A DNA stretch of 64,000 bases. Source: Bacillota bacterium (GTDB taxonomy: Bacteria; Bacillota; Clostridia; Oscillospirales; Oscillospiraceae). Below the pieces are notes generated by a model, which did not search any database, was not told where the DNA came from, and saw only the letters and a program-made list of their open reading frames with translations. A program made the position numbers and the translations under genes. This document shows, piece after piece, positions 9,067 to 18,432 of this stretch (the stretch's first letter is position 1; every line of letters begins with the position of its first letter). The stretch lies in assembly GCA_021770445.1 (NCBI GenBank), contig JAETQY010000002.1, positions 62,001 through 126,000 on the forward strand, in the 5' to 3' direction.

Positions 9067-10290
9067 ATGGCAGAGCTGGAATACTGGCTGTGGCTGACCA
9101 CCCGGAAGGGCCTTGGTCCGGCGGGCGCGCTGACGGTGATTGATCATTTTATTACCCCGGAGCGGGCCTACTATGGGGAGCGGGAGGACTACGACGCCCT
9201 GCCTCTGCCTCCCCCTGTCCGGCAGTCGCTGCTGGACAAGAGCATGGACGAGGCCAACAGGATTTTGGGAGACTGCGACCGGCTGGGAGTGCGCATCATG
9301 ACCTTCCAGGACGCCGGCTACCCCCAGCGCCTGCGGCAGATCGAGGTGCCGCCGGTGGTGCTGTATATCCGGGGAAGGACCTTCCGCTTTGACGAGGAGC
9401 CGGCCATCGCCGTGGTGGGGATGCGCAAGTGCTCTCAGGTGAGCCAGGTCCGGGCGGAGCGGTTTGGCATGGAGCTGGCCGCCAACGGGGCGCTGGTGGT
9501 GTCCGGCATCGCCGAGGGCATCGACTGCAGCGCCGTCCGGGGCGCCCTCAAGGGGGGCGGGCCGGTGGTCTCCCTGCTGGCCGGGGGCGTGGACGTACCC
9601 TTCCCCTGGGAGAACCGCTTCCTGTTTGAGGATGTGGCCGCCGCCGGGGCGCTCATCTCGGAGTACCCGCCGGGCACCCCCCACAAGGGCAGCCACTTCA
9701 ATCCCCGCAACCGCATTTTGAGCGGCCTGTGCCTGGGGGTGCTGGCCGTGGAGTGCAAGCCCAGCGGCGGCACCATGCTCACCGTCAACCACGCCCTGGA
9801 TCAGGGGCGGGAGGTGTACGCCATCCCCGTGGGCCTGGACGAGGAGTGCGCCCGGGGGACCAACTGGCTGATCAAGGAGGGCAGAGCCAAGCTGGTAGAG
9901 AAGGCAGAGGACATTCTGGAGGACTTTGTGGAGCTGTTCCCGGCCAAGCTGGCTGGGCTGGCCCCGCTGTCCCGGTCGGTGGCCGAGGCGCGGCTGTCCA
10001 CACCGGTGGAGGACAAGCCCGCCCCGGAGGTCCGGGAAAAGGCGGAGCCCGCCCCGCCTACTCGGGAGATCATCCCCCGGGAGCAGCAGAAGTCCCGCTT
10101 CACCGACGACGAGCTGGCCATCTTAGCCGCCGCCGAAAAGACCGCCCTCACCGCCGATGAGCTGGTGGAGAAGACTCAGATTCCCGCCAAGCGGGTGCTG
10201 TCCGCCCTCACCATGCTCCAGGTCCAGGGGGCGGTGGAGGAGCGGCCGGGCCGTAGATTCTATGCTCTGGTGGAGCTTCTAAATTCGTAA
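9067..10290 (+). CDS. dprA: DNA-processing protein DprA/Smf
   Basis: VVGMRKCSQ, VSGIAEGIDCSAVRGAL, SEYPPGTPHKGSHFNPRNRILSGL. Confidence 0.96.
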   Translation: MAELEYWLWLTTRKGLGPAGALTVIDHFITPERAYYGEREDYDALPLPPPVRQSLLDKSMDEANRILGDCDRLGVRIMTFQDAGYPQRLRQIEVPPVVLYIRGRTFRFDEEPAIAVVGMRKCSQVSQVRAERFGMELAANGALVVSGIAEGIDCSAVRGALKGGGPVVSLLAGGVDVPFPWENRFLFEDVAAAGALISEYPPGTPHKGSHFNPRNRILSGLCLGVLAVECKPSGGTMLTVNHALDQGREVYAIPVGLDEECARGTNWLIKEGRAKLVEKAEDILEDFVELFPAKLAGLAPLSRSVAEARLSTPVEDKPAPEVREKAEPAPPTREIIPREQQKSRFTDDELAILAAAEKTALTADELVEKTQIPAKRVLSALTMLQVQGAVEERPGRRFYALVELLNS

Positions 10291-10314
10291 TCAATCTCTG
10301 GAGGTATATCCAAA

Positions 10315-12633
10315 GTGGCAAATAAAACTGACTTAGTGATCGTGGAGTCCCCGTCCAAGGCTAAGACCATCGGCAAGTACCTGGGGCCGGGCTATGAGGT
10401 AAAGGCATCCATGGGCCATGTCCGGGACCTGCCTAAGAGCAAGCTGAGCGTGGACATCGAGCACGGCTTTATCCCCGACTATCAGCCCATCAAGGGCAAG
10501 GAGGACGTGATCAGCGACCTGAAGAAGGCGGCCAAGCGCAGCGATAAGGTCTATCTGGCCACCGACCCTGACCGGGAAGGGGAGGCCATCTCCTGGCACC
10601 TGAAGGAGCTTCTCAATATCCCCGACGACAAGACCTACCGGGTGACCTTCAACGAGATCACCAAGAACGTGGTCAACCAGTCCATCGCCGCCCCCCGGGC
10701 CATCGACCAGAACCTGGTGGACGCCCAGCAGGCCAGGCGCATCCTGGACCGGATCGTGGGCTACCAGCTCTCCCCCCTGCTGTGGAAGAAGATCCGCCAG
10801 GGGCTGTCCGCCGGCCGGGTGCAGTCGGTAGCCACCCGGCTTGTGGTGGAGCGGGAGGAGGAGATCCGGGCCTTCGTTCCCCAGGAGTACTGGTCTATCG
10901 AGGCCGACTTGGAGCGGGTGAGCCCCCATATTGGCTCCTTTAAAGCCCAGTTCCACGGGAAGGACAAGAAGATGGAGCTGAGCAGCCGGGAAGAGGCGGA
11001 GGAGGTAATCGCCGCGGTGTCCAAGGGGGCCTGGTCTGTCTCCAAGGTGAAGCGGCAGGAGAAGAACCGTCAGCCCGCGCCCCCCTTTACCACCTCCACC
11101 TTGCAGCAGGAGGCCAGCCGCAAGCTGAACATGTCCCCCGCCCGCACCATGGCGGTGGCTCAGCAGCTCTACGAGGGGGTAGAAATCGCCGGCCAGGGGG
11201 CTGTGGGCCTCATCACCTATATGCGTACCGACTCCCTGCGCCTGTCCGACGAGGCGGTGACCGCCGCCCGAGGCTTTATCAGCCAGCGGTACGGCGGGAG
11301 CTACTGTCCCGCCCAGCCCCGGCACTACAAGACGAAGGGCAACGCCCAGGACGCCCACGAGGCTATCCGCCCCTCCGACGTCACCCTGGTCCCCGAGGAC
11401 ATCAAAAAGGACCTGACCGCCGAGCAGTTCCGGCTGTACAAGCTGATCTGGTCCCGGTTCCTGGCCTGTCAGATGGACAACGCCATCTACGACAGCCTGT
11501 CTATCGACGTGGCCAACTCCGGCTATATCTTCCGGGCCAGCCACTCCTCCCTGAAATTCTCCGGCTTCACCGCCGTGTATGAGGAGGGAAAGGACGACGA
11601 GGAGGAGGAAAAGACCTCCCCCCTGCCCGACCTGAAGGAGGGGGAGGCCCTCACCCACAAGAAGCTCAGTAAGGACCAGCACTTCACCCAGCCCCCCGCC
11701 CGGTACTCCGAGGCCACCCTCATCCGGGCCCTGGAGGAGCAGGGCATCGGCCGGCCCTCCACCTACGCCCCCACCATCTCCACCATCCTGAACCGGGAGT
11801 ATGTGGTGAAGGAGGGGAGCAAGGCTCTGCGGCCCACCCCCCTGGGTGAGGTGGTCACCGGCCTGATGAAGGACAAATTCCACGACATCGTGGACTACGA
11901 CTTCACCGCCCAGATGGAGCAGCGGCTGGACAAGGTGGAGGAGGGAGCGGCCGACTGGAAGGCCCTTCTGGACGATTTCTATAAGAACTTCGACGCCGAG
12001 CTGAAGCAGGCGGAGCACGACCTGGACGGGGAGCGCATCAAGGTGCCTGACGAGGTGTCGGAGGAGGTCTGTCCCCAGTGCGGGCGGAATCTGGTCATCA
12101 AATCGGGGCGGTTTGGCCGCTTCCTGGCCTGCCCCGGCTGGCCGGAGTGCGACTTCACCATGCCCCTGGTGGTGGAGATGCCCGGCAAGTGCCCCCTGTG
12201 CGGCGGCCGGCTGTTCAAGCGCACCGGCAAGTCCAAAAAGACGGGCAAGCAGTACACCTACTACTGCTGTGAGCACCGGAGCAGCAAGGACGAGGCCCAT
12301 CGGTGCGAGTTTGTCACCTTCGACGTGCCTGTGAAGGACAACTGCCCCGTCTGCGGCCAGACCATGTTCAAAAAGTCGGGCCGGGGGGCCAAGAAGCCCT
12401 TCTGCATCAATGAGAAGTGCTCCAACTTTACCCCCGAGGACAAGCGGGGTGGCTGGCAGAAGAAGCCCGCCGCCTCCACTGAGGGAGGAGCCGCCCCCGC
12501 CGAAACGGAGGAGAAAAAATCCGCCGCCGCGAAAAAGGCCACAGCAAAGAAGACCACGTCAAAAAAGCCGGCCGCGAAAAAGCCGGCCGCAAAGAAAACG
12601 ACTACTAAGAAAGCCGCGGCGAAAGAGAAATAA
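10315..12633 (+). CDS. topA: DNA topoisomerase I (GTG start)
   Basis: VIVESPSKAKTIGKYLGPGY, ATDPDREGEAISWHL, GLITYMRTDS, C-terminal Zn fingers plus Lys/Ala-rich tail. Confidence 0.98.
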   Translation: MANKTDLVIVESPSKAKTIGKYLGPGYEVKASMGHVRDLPKSKLSVDIEHGFIPDYQPIKGKEDVISDLKKAAKRSDKVYLATDPDREGEAISWHLKELLNIPDDKTYRVTFNEITKNVVNQSIAAPRAIDQNLVDAQQARRILDRIVGYQLSPLLWKKIRQGLSAGRVQSVATRLVVEREEEIRAFVPQEYWSIEADLERVSPHIGSFKAQFHGKDKKMELSSREEAEEVIAAVSKGAWSVSKVKRQEKNRQPAPPFTTSTLQQEASRKLNMSPARTMAVAQQLYEGVEIAGQGAVGLITYMRTDSLRLSDEAVTAARGFISQRYGGSYCPAQPRHYKTKGNAQDAHEAIRPSDVTLVPEDIKKDLTAEQFRLYKLIWSRFLACQMDNAIYDSLSIDVANSGYIFRASHSSLKFSGFTAVYEEGKDDEEEEKTSPLPDLKEGEALTHKKLSKDQHFTQPPARYSEATLIRALEEQGIGRPSTYAPTISTILNREYVVKEGSKALRPTPLGEVVTGLMKDKFHDIVDYDFTAQMEQRLDKVEEGAADWKALLDDFYKNFDAELKQAEHDLDGERIKVPDEVSEEVCPQCGRNLVIKSGRFGRFLACPGWPECDFTMPLVVEMPGKCPLCGGRLFKRTGKSKKTGKQYTYYCCEHRSSKDEAHRCEFVTFDVPVKDNCPVCGQTMFKKSGRGAKKPFCINEKCSNFTPEDKRGGWQKKPAASTEGGAAPAETEEKKSAAAKKATAKKTTSKKPAAKKPAAKKTTTKKAAAKEK

Positions 12634-12704
12634 TGTAGGAGGCGGCGCCTTCGCCGCCCCGTAAGCAATTAAGAAACGGGCCGCCGAGGGCGGCGGCCCC
12701 TACA
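12634..12704. repeat. Small inverted-repeat element between topA and trmFO
   Basis: TGTAGG...CCTACA ends; two GC-rich hairpins around a 12-nt AT-rich core. Confidence 0.6.
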
Positions 12705-12715
12705 AGGAGAACGAC

Positions 12716-14020
12716 ATGGAACCTGTCATCGTCATCGGTGCTGGCCTGGCGGGGAGCGAGGCGGCCTGGCAGCTGGCCTGGCGGGGCATTCCCGTGGAGC
12801 TGCGGGAGATGAAGCCCGAAAAGATGTCCCCCGCCCACCACACGGAGTATTTCGGGGAGCTGGTGTGTTCCAATTCCCTGCGCTCCGACCAGCTGGAGAA
12901 CGCGGTGGGGCTGCTCAAGGAGGAGCTGCGCCGGTGCAATTCCCTCATCATGGCCTGTGCCGACGAGCACCGGGTGGAGGCGGGGGGCGCTCTGGCGGTG
13001 GACCGCCATGCCTTTGCTGCCGCTATCACGGAGAAAATAAAAAACCACCCCAACATCACTGTAGTGGAGGGGGAGGTCACTGAGATTCCCACCGAGGGGC
13101 ATGTGATTATCGCCACCGGGCCGCTGACCAGCGAGGCCCTGTCGGAGAAAATCGGGGCGCTGTTCCCCGACAGCAAGTATCTCAACTTCTTTGACGCCGC
13201 CGCCCCTCTGGTGACCTTCGACAGCATCGACATGGACAGTGCCTGGTTTGCCTCCCGGTACGACCGGGGGACGCCCGACTATATCAACTGCCCCCTGACC
13301 CAGGCGGAGTACGACGCCTTCTGGACCGAGCTGACCACCGCCCAGGAGGCGGAGGTCCACGGGTTCGAGGACGCGGGGGTGTTCGAGGGCTGTATGCCGG
13401 TGGAGGTGATGGCCCGCCGGGGGCGGGACACCCTGTGCTACGGGCCGCTGAAACCTGTCGGCTTGAAAGACCCCAAGACAGGGAAGGAGCCCTTCGCCGT
13501 GGTCCAGCTGCGGAAGGACAACGCCCAGGGGTCCATCTATAACATGGTGGGCTTTCAGACCCACCTGCGCTTCCCGGAACAGAAGCGGGTGTTCTCCATG
13601 ATTCCCGCCCTGAAAAACGCGGAGTACGTCCGGTACGGCGTCATGCACCGAAACACCTTCCTGGACTCCCCCCGGCTGCTGGACCGGTACTACCGGGTGC
13701 GGGGGAAGGAGCGGCTCATGTTTGCCGGACAGATCACCGGGGTGGAGGGCTACGTGGAGTCCACCGCCTCCGGGTGCCTGGCCGCCCTGGAGCTGGCCCG
13801 GCGGCTGGAGGGCAAACCGCCTGCCAATTTCCCCCAGGAGACCGCCATGGGCGCACTGGCTCTTTACATCAGTGACCAAAGTGTGGTAAACTTTCAACCG
13901 ATGAATATCAACTTCGGCCTGATCCCTCAGCTGGGCTACCGGGTGAAGGGCAAGCGGAACAAAAACGCCGCTATCTCCCAGCGGGCCCTGGAGGCCCTGG
14001 ACAAGCTGGATCTGATGTGA
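12716..14020 (+). CDS. trmFO: TrmFO, FADH2-dependent tRNA (uracil-54-C5) methyltransferase
   Basis: VIVIGAGLAGSEAAWQLAWRGIPVELREMKP; HHTEYFGELVCSNSLRSDQLENAVGLLKEE. Confidence 0.96.
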   Translation: MEPVIVIGAGLAGSEAAWQLAWRGIPVELREMKPEKMSPAHHTEYFGELVCSNSLRSDQLENAVGLLKEELRRCNSLIMACADEHRVEAGGALAVDRHAFAAAITEKIKNHPNITVVEGEVTEIPTEGHVIIATGPLTSEALSEKIGALFPDSKYLNFFDAAAPLVTFDSIDMDSAWFASRYDRGTPDYINCPLTQAEYDAFWTELTTAQEAEVHGFEDAGVFEGCMPVEVMARRGRDTLCYGPLKPVGLKDPKTGKEPFAVVQLRKDNAQGSIYNMVGFQTHLRFPEQKRVFSMIPALKNAEYVRYGVMHRNTFLDSPRLLDRYYRVRGKERLMFAGQITGVEGYVESTASGCLAALELARRLEGKPPANFPQETAMGALALYISDQSVVNFQPMNINFGLIPQLGYRVKGKRNKNAAISQRALEALDKLDLM

Positions 14021-14026
14021 ACTCCC

Positions 14027-14112
14027 CCCGCCCCTTCGGGGCACCCCCCTCTGAGAGGGGGGCTAATAGGCTCCCTCTTTGAGGGAGCTGTCAGCCGAAG
14101 GCTGACTGAGGG
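14027..14112. repeat. Cluster of short hairpins resembling a dispersed repeat
   Basis: GCCCCttcGGGGC; CCCCCCTCtgaGAGGGGGG; GCTCCCTCtttGAGGGAGC; TCAGCCgaaGGCTGA. Confidence 0.55.
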
Positions 14113-14332
14113 AGTTTGCCCACCGCTTTAGCCTCAGCCCCAATTTCAGCCCGTGGGCGAAGGAGATGAAGTTGGCGGTCTCCATTAGATCGAAAATCGG
14201 GTCGGGAAGGTCACCGCCGGGGAAGAGGGCGACGCTCCGGCCGAGCAGATCGACATACTCCGGGAAACTTTCAAAGTTCAGCCGGCCCCGATCCTGTTCG
14301 TCGTAGAAAAATTCCTGTAGCTGTTTGTCCAT
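14063..14332 (-). CDS. Hypothetical protein (89 aa), C-terminus encoded by repeat
   Basis: Open frame; ATG near divergent promoter; ends SLSQPSADSSLKEGAY. Confidence 0.5.
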   Translation of the reverse strand: MDKQLQEFFYDEQDRGRLNFESFPEYVDLLGRSVALFPGGDLPDPIFDLMETANFISFAHGLKLGLRLKRWANSLSQPSADSSLKEGAY

Positions 14333-14344
14333 TTATCATCACCA

Positions 14345-14381
14345 CACTAAAAGGATATATTTAATATACATCCTTTTAGTG
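14345..14381. promoter_or_regulatory. Long inverted repeat, candidate operator of XRE regulator
   Basis: CACTAAAAGGATATAT-ttaat-ATACATCCTTTTAGTG (15/16 bp). Confidence 0.7.
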
Positions 14382-14402
14382 GTGTTGTTAAGGGGGTTAG
14401 CT

Positions 14403-14645
14403 ATGTTTCATAAAGATTTATATGGTCTCCGGCTGAAAAAGCTGCGCAATCAGGCGGGGGAGAAACAGGCCGACCTTGCGGAACTGCTGGGAGTAAAGCC
14501 GAATCAGATTGTTGAGATGGAAAATGGGCGTAAAACCACAACCTTTGAAAAGTTGACGATCATCTGCCAGCACTACAACGTATCTGCCGACTATCTGCTA
14601 GGTCTCATCGACGAGCCGAGGCCGCTGAAGAAAGAGGGAATTTGA
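14403..14645 (+). CDS. XRE-family helix-turn-helix regulator (80 aa)
   Basis: LRLKKLRNQAGEKQADLAELLGVKPNQIVEMENGRKTTTFEKLTIICQHYNVSADYLLGLID. Confidence 0.93.
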   Translation: MFHKDLYGLRLKKLRNQAGEKQADLAELLGVKPNQIVEMENGRKTTTFEKLTIICQHYNVSADYLLGLIDEPRPLKKEGI

Positions 14646-15688
14646 TGAAGATCATCGTAGACGCCATGGGCGGGGACAACGCGCCCCAGGCCCCGGTGAT
14701 GGGGGCCATCCAGGCCAACAGGGAGTACGGGGTGAACATCGTCCTGGTGGGCAGGGGGGAGGATATCCTCAAGGTACTGGCCGACAATGGCATCAGCGAC
14801 CTGCCCTCCGGGGTGGCGGTGAGTCACGCCAGCGAGGTGGTGGAGATGTGCGACGACCCGGCCACCGCCTTCCGGAAGAAGAAGGACTCCTCCCTCACGG
14901 TGGGGCTGAATCTGCTCAAGGAGGGAGCGGGGGACGCCTTCGTGTCCGCCGGCTCCACCGGGGCCCTGCTGTCCGGGGCCACCCTGGTGACCAAGCGGAT
15001 CAAGGGCATTCGCCGAGCCGCCCTGGCCCCTGTGGTGCCCACAGGCGGCGGTGGGGCAGTGCTCATCGACTGCGGGGCCAACGCCGAGTGTCCCCCGGAG
15101 TATCTGCTCCAGTTCGCCTATATGGGCTCCTACTACGCCGAAAAGGTGCTGGGCAGGGAAAATCCCAAGGTGGGGCTGCTGAACATCGGCGCCGAGCCCT
15201 CCAAGGGAACCAGCCTGCAAACTACCGTCTACCCTATGCTGGAGGCGGCGGGGGAGGCCGGCCGCATCAACTTTGCGGGCAACGTGGAGGCCCGGGAGGC
15301 GGTGGAGGGCGCGGTGGACGTCATCGTGGCCGACGGCTACTCAGGAAACATCTTCCTGAAAACCATGGAGGGCACCGGGCTCTTCCTGGCCCGGGAGATT
15401 AAGAAGATGTTCAAAAAGAGCGCCGTCACCAAGCTGGCCGCTGTGATGGTGTCCGGCGGCCTGAAGGACTTCAAGAAGCTGATGGACTCCAGCGAGGTGG
15501 GGGGCACCGCCCTGGTGGGTATCTCTAAGCCCGTCATCAAGGCCCACGGCTCCTCCGACGCCTACGCCATCCAGAATGCTATCCGCCAGGCCCGGGACTT
15601 CGCCAACTCGGGCATCATCGAGAGCATCACTGAGAATATCGACCTCATGCGGCTGGACACCCCGGCGGCCTCCGCGGAGAAAGAATAA
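14645..15688 (+). CDS. plsX: Phosphate acyltransferase PlsX
   Basis: MKIIVDAMGGDNAPQAPV; SAGSTGALLSGA; VADGYSGNIFLKTMEG. Confidence 0.97.
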   Translation: MKIIVDAMGGDNAPQAPVMGAIQANREYGVNIVLVGRGEDILKVLADNGISDLPSGVAVSHASEVVEMCDDPATAFRKKKDSSLTVGLNLLKEGAGDAFVSAGSTGALLSGATLVTKRIKGIRRAALAPVVPTGGGGAVLIDCGANAECPPEYLLQFAYMGSYYAEKVLGRENPKVGLLNIGAEPSKGTSLQTTVYPMLEAAGEAGRINFAGNVEAREAVEGAVDVIVADGYSGNIFLKTMEGTGLFLAREIKKMFKKSAVTKLAAVMVSGGLKDFKKLMDSSEVGGTALVGISKPVIKAHGSSDAYAIQNAIRQARDFANSGIIESITENIDLMRLDTPAASAEKE

Positions 15689-15692
15689 AGCT

Positions 15693-15722
15693 GACCGCCG
15701 CCCGGCTGGGCGGCGGTCTTTT
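15693..15722 (+). terminator. Terminator after plsX
   Basis: GACCGCCGCCC-ggct-GGGCGGCGGTC-TTTT. Confidence 0.85.
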
Positions 15723-15724
15723 CG

Positions 15725-17569
15725 TTATTTCACGTTGAGCATCCGGCTGGCATTGAGAATAGCCAGCACGGACACCCCCACGTCGGCAAAGACGGCGGCC
15801 CACATGTTGGCATATCCAAAGGCGGACAAGATCAGCACCAGCAGCTTGACCCCCAGGGCGAAGACCACATTCTGCCGCACGATGGACAAGGTTTTTCGGG
15901 CGATGCGCACCGCCGCCGGGAGCTTGAGCAGGTCGTCGTCCATAAGGACGATGTCCGCCGCCTCGATGGCCGCGTCGGAGCCCAGGGCCCCCATGGCCAC
16001 CCCGATGTCCGCCCGGGACAGGACGGGGGCGTCGTTGATGCCGTCTCCCACAAAGACCAGCTTCTCCCGGGGGGCCTTCTCCTCCAGCAGTTTTTCCACC
16101 CGTTCCACCTTGTCCGACGGGAGGAGCTGGGCGTAGAACTGGTCCAGCCCCAAAGTGGACGCCACCGCCTGGGCGGCCCCCTGGGCGTCGCCAGTGAGCA
16201 TGACGGTCTGCCGTACTCCCGCCGCCTTCAGCTCTTTCAGTGCCTGGGCGGAGGTCGCTTTCGGCTGGTCGGCGATAACCAGGTGGCCGGCATATTTGCC
16301 GTCCACCGCCACATGGATGACGGTGCCCGGGTGGTCGTGGCCGGTGTTGACCGGGATGTTTTCCCGGTCCATCAACTGGCCGTTGCCCGCCAGGACAGTC
16401 CGGCCGTCAATGGCCGCTCGCACGCCGTGGCCAGCCACCTCCTCCACCTGAGAGACCCGCTCCTGGTCGGGGACACCCCCCCAGGCGGCCACAATGGACC
16501 TTGAGATGGGGTGGGTGGAGAACTGCTCGGCCAGGGCGGCCAGCTCCAGCAGCTCCCCCTCAGACATGCCCTTGGGGTGGATGGCGGTAACAGAGAACTG
16601 CCCCTGAGTGAGAGTGCCCGTCTTGTCAAAGACCACCACCCCTGCCTGGGCCAGGGCCTCCAGGTAATTGCTGCCCTTCACCAGAATGCCCTGCTTGGAG
16701 GCCCCGCCGATGCCGCCGAAGAAGCTGAGGGGGATGGAGATCACCAGGGCGCAGGGGCAGGACACCACCAGAAAGTTTAGTGCCCGGGGCACCCAGGTGC
16801 CCCACTGGCCATCTACTAGGGAGGGAATCACCGCCAGGGCCAGGGCGGCAAAGACCACGATAGGTGTGTAGTACCGGGCGAATTTGGTGATAAAGTGCTC
16901 CGCCTGGGCCTTTTTCTCGCTGGAATTCTCCACCAGATCCAGAATCCGGGCCACGGTGGACTGTCCAAAGGGCTTGCTGACTTTCACATGAAGCAGGCCG
17001 GACAGGTTGACGCAGCCGGAGATCACCTCGTCCCCCACGGCCACGTCCCGGGGGAGGGACTCGCCGGTGAGGGCGGCGGTATCCAGGGCGGAGGTCCCCT
17101 CCAGGACTACCCCGTCCAGGGGCACCCGCTCCCCGGCCTTGATGACAATCACATCCCCCACCGCCACCTCCTCCGGGTCCACCTGGAGGAGGTGGCCGTC
17201 CCGCTCTACGTTGGCGTAGTCGGGGCGGATGTCCATCAAAGCAGAGATAGACTGCCGGGACCGGGAGACGGCCACGTTCTGGAACAACTCACCCACCTGG
17301 TAGAAGAGCATCACCGCCACCGCCTCGGGGTACTCGCCGATGATGAGGGCCCCGACGGTGGCCACACACATGAGGAAGTTCTCGTCAAAGACCTGGCCGT
17401 TGAGGATGTTCCGGACTGCCTTCCAGAGCACGTCCCAGCCAATGACGGCATAGGGGACCAAAAAGACAGCCAGCCGGAACAGGCCTTCCACAGGCAGAAG
17501 GAGGGAGATCACAAACAATATGAAGGCAATGAGGATGCGCCAGAGCATCTTTTTTTGTTTCCGGGTCAT
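15725..17569 (-). CDS. cadA: Heavy-metal P1B-type ATPase (Cd/Zn type)
   Basis: SCPCALVISIP, FDKTGTLTQG, VGDGINDAPVLSRADIGVAMG. Confidence 0.93.
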   Translation of the reverse strand: MTRKQKKMLWRILIAFILFVISLLLPVEGLFRLAVFLVPYAVIGWDVLWKAVRNILNGQVFDENFLMCVATVGALIIGEYPEAVAVMLFYQVGELFQNVAVSRSRQSISALMDIRPDYANVERDGHLLQVDPEEVAVGDVIVIKAGERVPLDGVVLEGTSALDTAALTGESLPRDVAVGDEVISGCVNLSGLLHVKVSKPFGQSTVARILDLVENSSEKKAQAEHFITKFARYYTPIVVFAALALAVIPSLVDGQWGTWVPRALNFLVVSCPCALVISIPLSFFGGIGGASKQGILVKGSNYLEALAQAGVVVFDKTGTLTQGQFSVTAIHPKGMSEGELLELAALAEQFSTHPISRSIVAAWGGVPDQERVSQVEEVAGHGVRAAIDGRTVLAGNGQLMDRENIPVNTGHDHPGTVIHVAVDGKYAGHLVIADQPKATSAQALKELKAAGVRQTVMLTGDAQGAAQAVASTLGLDQFYAQLLPSDKVERVEKLLEEKAPREKLVFVGDGINDAPVLSRADIGVAMGALGSDAAIEAADIVLMDDDLLKLPAAVRIARKTLSIVRQNVVFALGVKLLVLILSAFGYANMWAAVFADVGVSVLAILNASRMLNVK

Positions 17570-17581
17570 GGAGATCGCTCC

Positions 17582-17803
17582 TTACTTCAAGACAATTTGG
17601 CAGTCGGGCTCCACCTTTTTACAGGCTTTCACGATCTGCTTCATAATATCCTCGAACCGGGCGTCATCCGCCTCTACAGTCATCTTCTGGGCCATGAAAG
17701 ACACCGAGGCGTCCGAAACCCCATCGATCTTTTTAATAGCGGTCTCCATCTTGGCGGCGCAGTTGGCGCAGTCCAGGTCGATGAGCTTAAAGGTCTTTTT
17801 CAT
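17582..17803 (-). CDS. Stand-alone heavy-metal-associated (HMA) domain protein
   Basis: 73 aa MKKTFKLIDLDCANCAAKMETAIKKIDGVSDASVSF; CxxC motif. Confidence 0.9.
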   Translation of the reverse strand: MKKTFKLIDLDCANCAAKMETAIKKIDGVSDASVSFMAQKMTVEADDARFEDIMKQIVKACKKVEPDCQIVLK

Positions 17804-17823
17804 AGTGATACATCCTTTCTCCG

Positions 17824-18183
17824 TTACTCTAAAATATGTTCCATCCCCTGGGCCAGAATGTGGATCACGTGGTCGTCGGCCAGGGAGTAGTACACCGTCT
17901 TGCCCTCCCGGCGGAATTTGACCAGCTTGCTGTTTTTCAGAACCCGCAGCTGGTGGGACACGGCAGACTGGGTGACCTCCATCAGCTTGGCGATGTCGCA
18001 CACGCACAGCTCCGCCTCCAGCAGGGCATAGAGAATCTTGACCCGGGTGCTGTCCCCGAAGATTTTGAACAGCTCAGCCAGGTCGTAGAGCTGTTCGTCG
18101 GGGGGGAGCTGCCCCCGTACATGGTCCACCGCCTCGCTGTGGACCAGAGCCTCCTGGCAGCAGGGAACCGTTTTCAGTTTCAT
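17824..18183 (-). CDS. ArsR/SmtB-family metal-responsive repressor (CadC-like)
   Basis: ELCVCDIAKLMEVTQSAVSHQLRVLKNSKLVKFRREGKTVYYSL. Confidence 0.94.
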   Translation of the reverse strand: MKLKTVPCCQEALVHSEAVDHVRGQLPPDEQLYDLAELFKIFGDSTRVKILYALLEAELCVCDIAKLMEVTQSAVSHQLRVLKNSKLVKFRREGKTVYYSLADDHVIHILAQGMEHILE

Positions 18184-18203
18184 AGGAGCCTCCTTTACTA
18201 TAT

Positions 18204-18219
18204 ATGAGCACTTGTTCAT
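18204..18219. promoter_or_regulatory. Candidate ArsR/CadC operator
   Basis: ATGAGCA-CT-TGTTCAT imperfect palindrome upstream of arsR-like gene. Confidence 0.65.
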
Positions 18220-18432
18220 GTGTTGACTTTATGATACTACGCCAAAGCTCTGCTGTCAAGAGGGAAGTAAAAAAATTTTGGGATTATACCCCAAAATATG
18301 CGCCTGCCCCCTCCCAAAACAGGGCTAATTTAATTGAAACACTATGCAGCCAGTTAATTGTATTGCAGTTCTGATTGTGCTACGATAAACGAGGATATAG
18401 ATACTTCCACTACATATTAAGGAGGCAAAAAA

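Noticed and set aside
10333-12300. 655-aa minus-strand ORF opposite topA
   Set aside because: Same GC-driven antisense artefact
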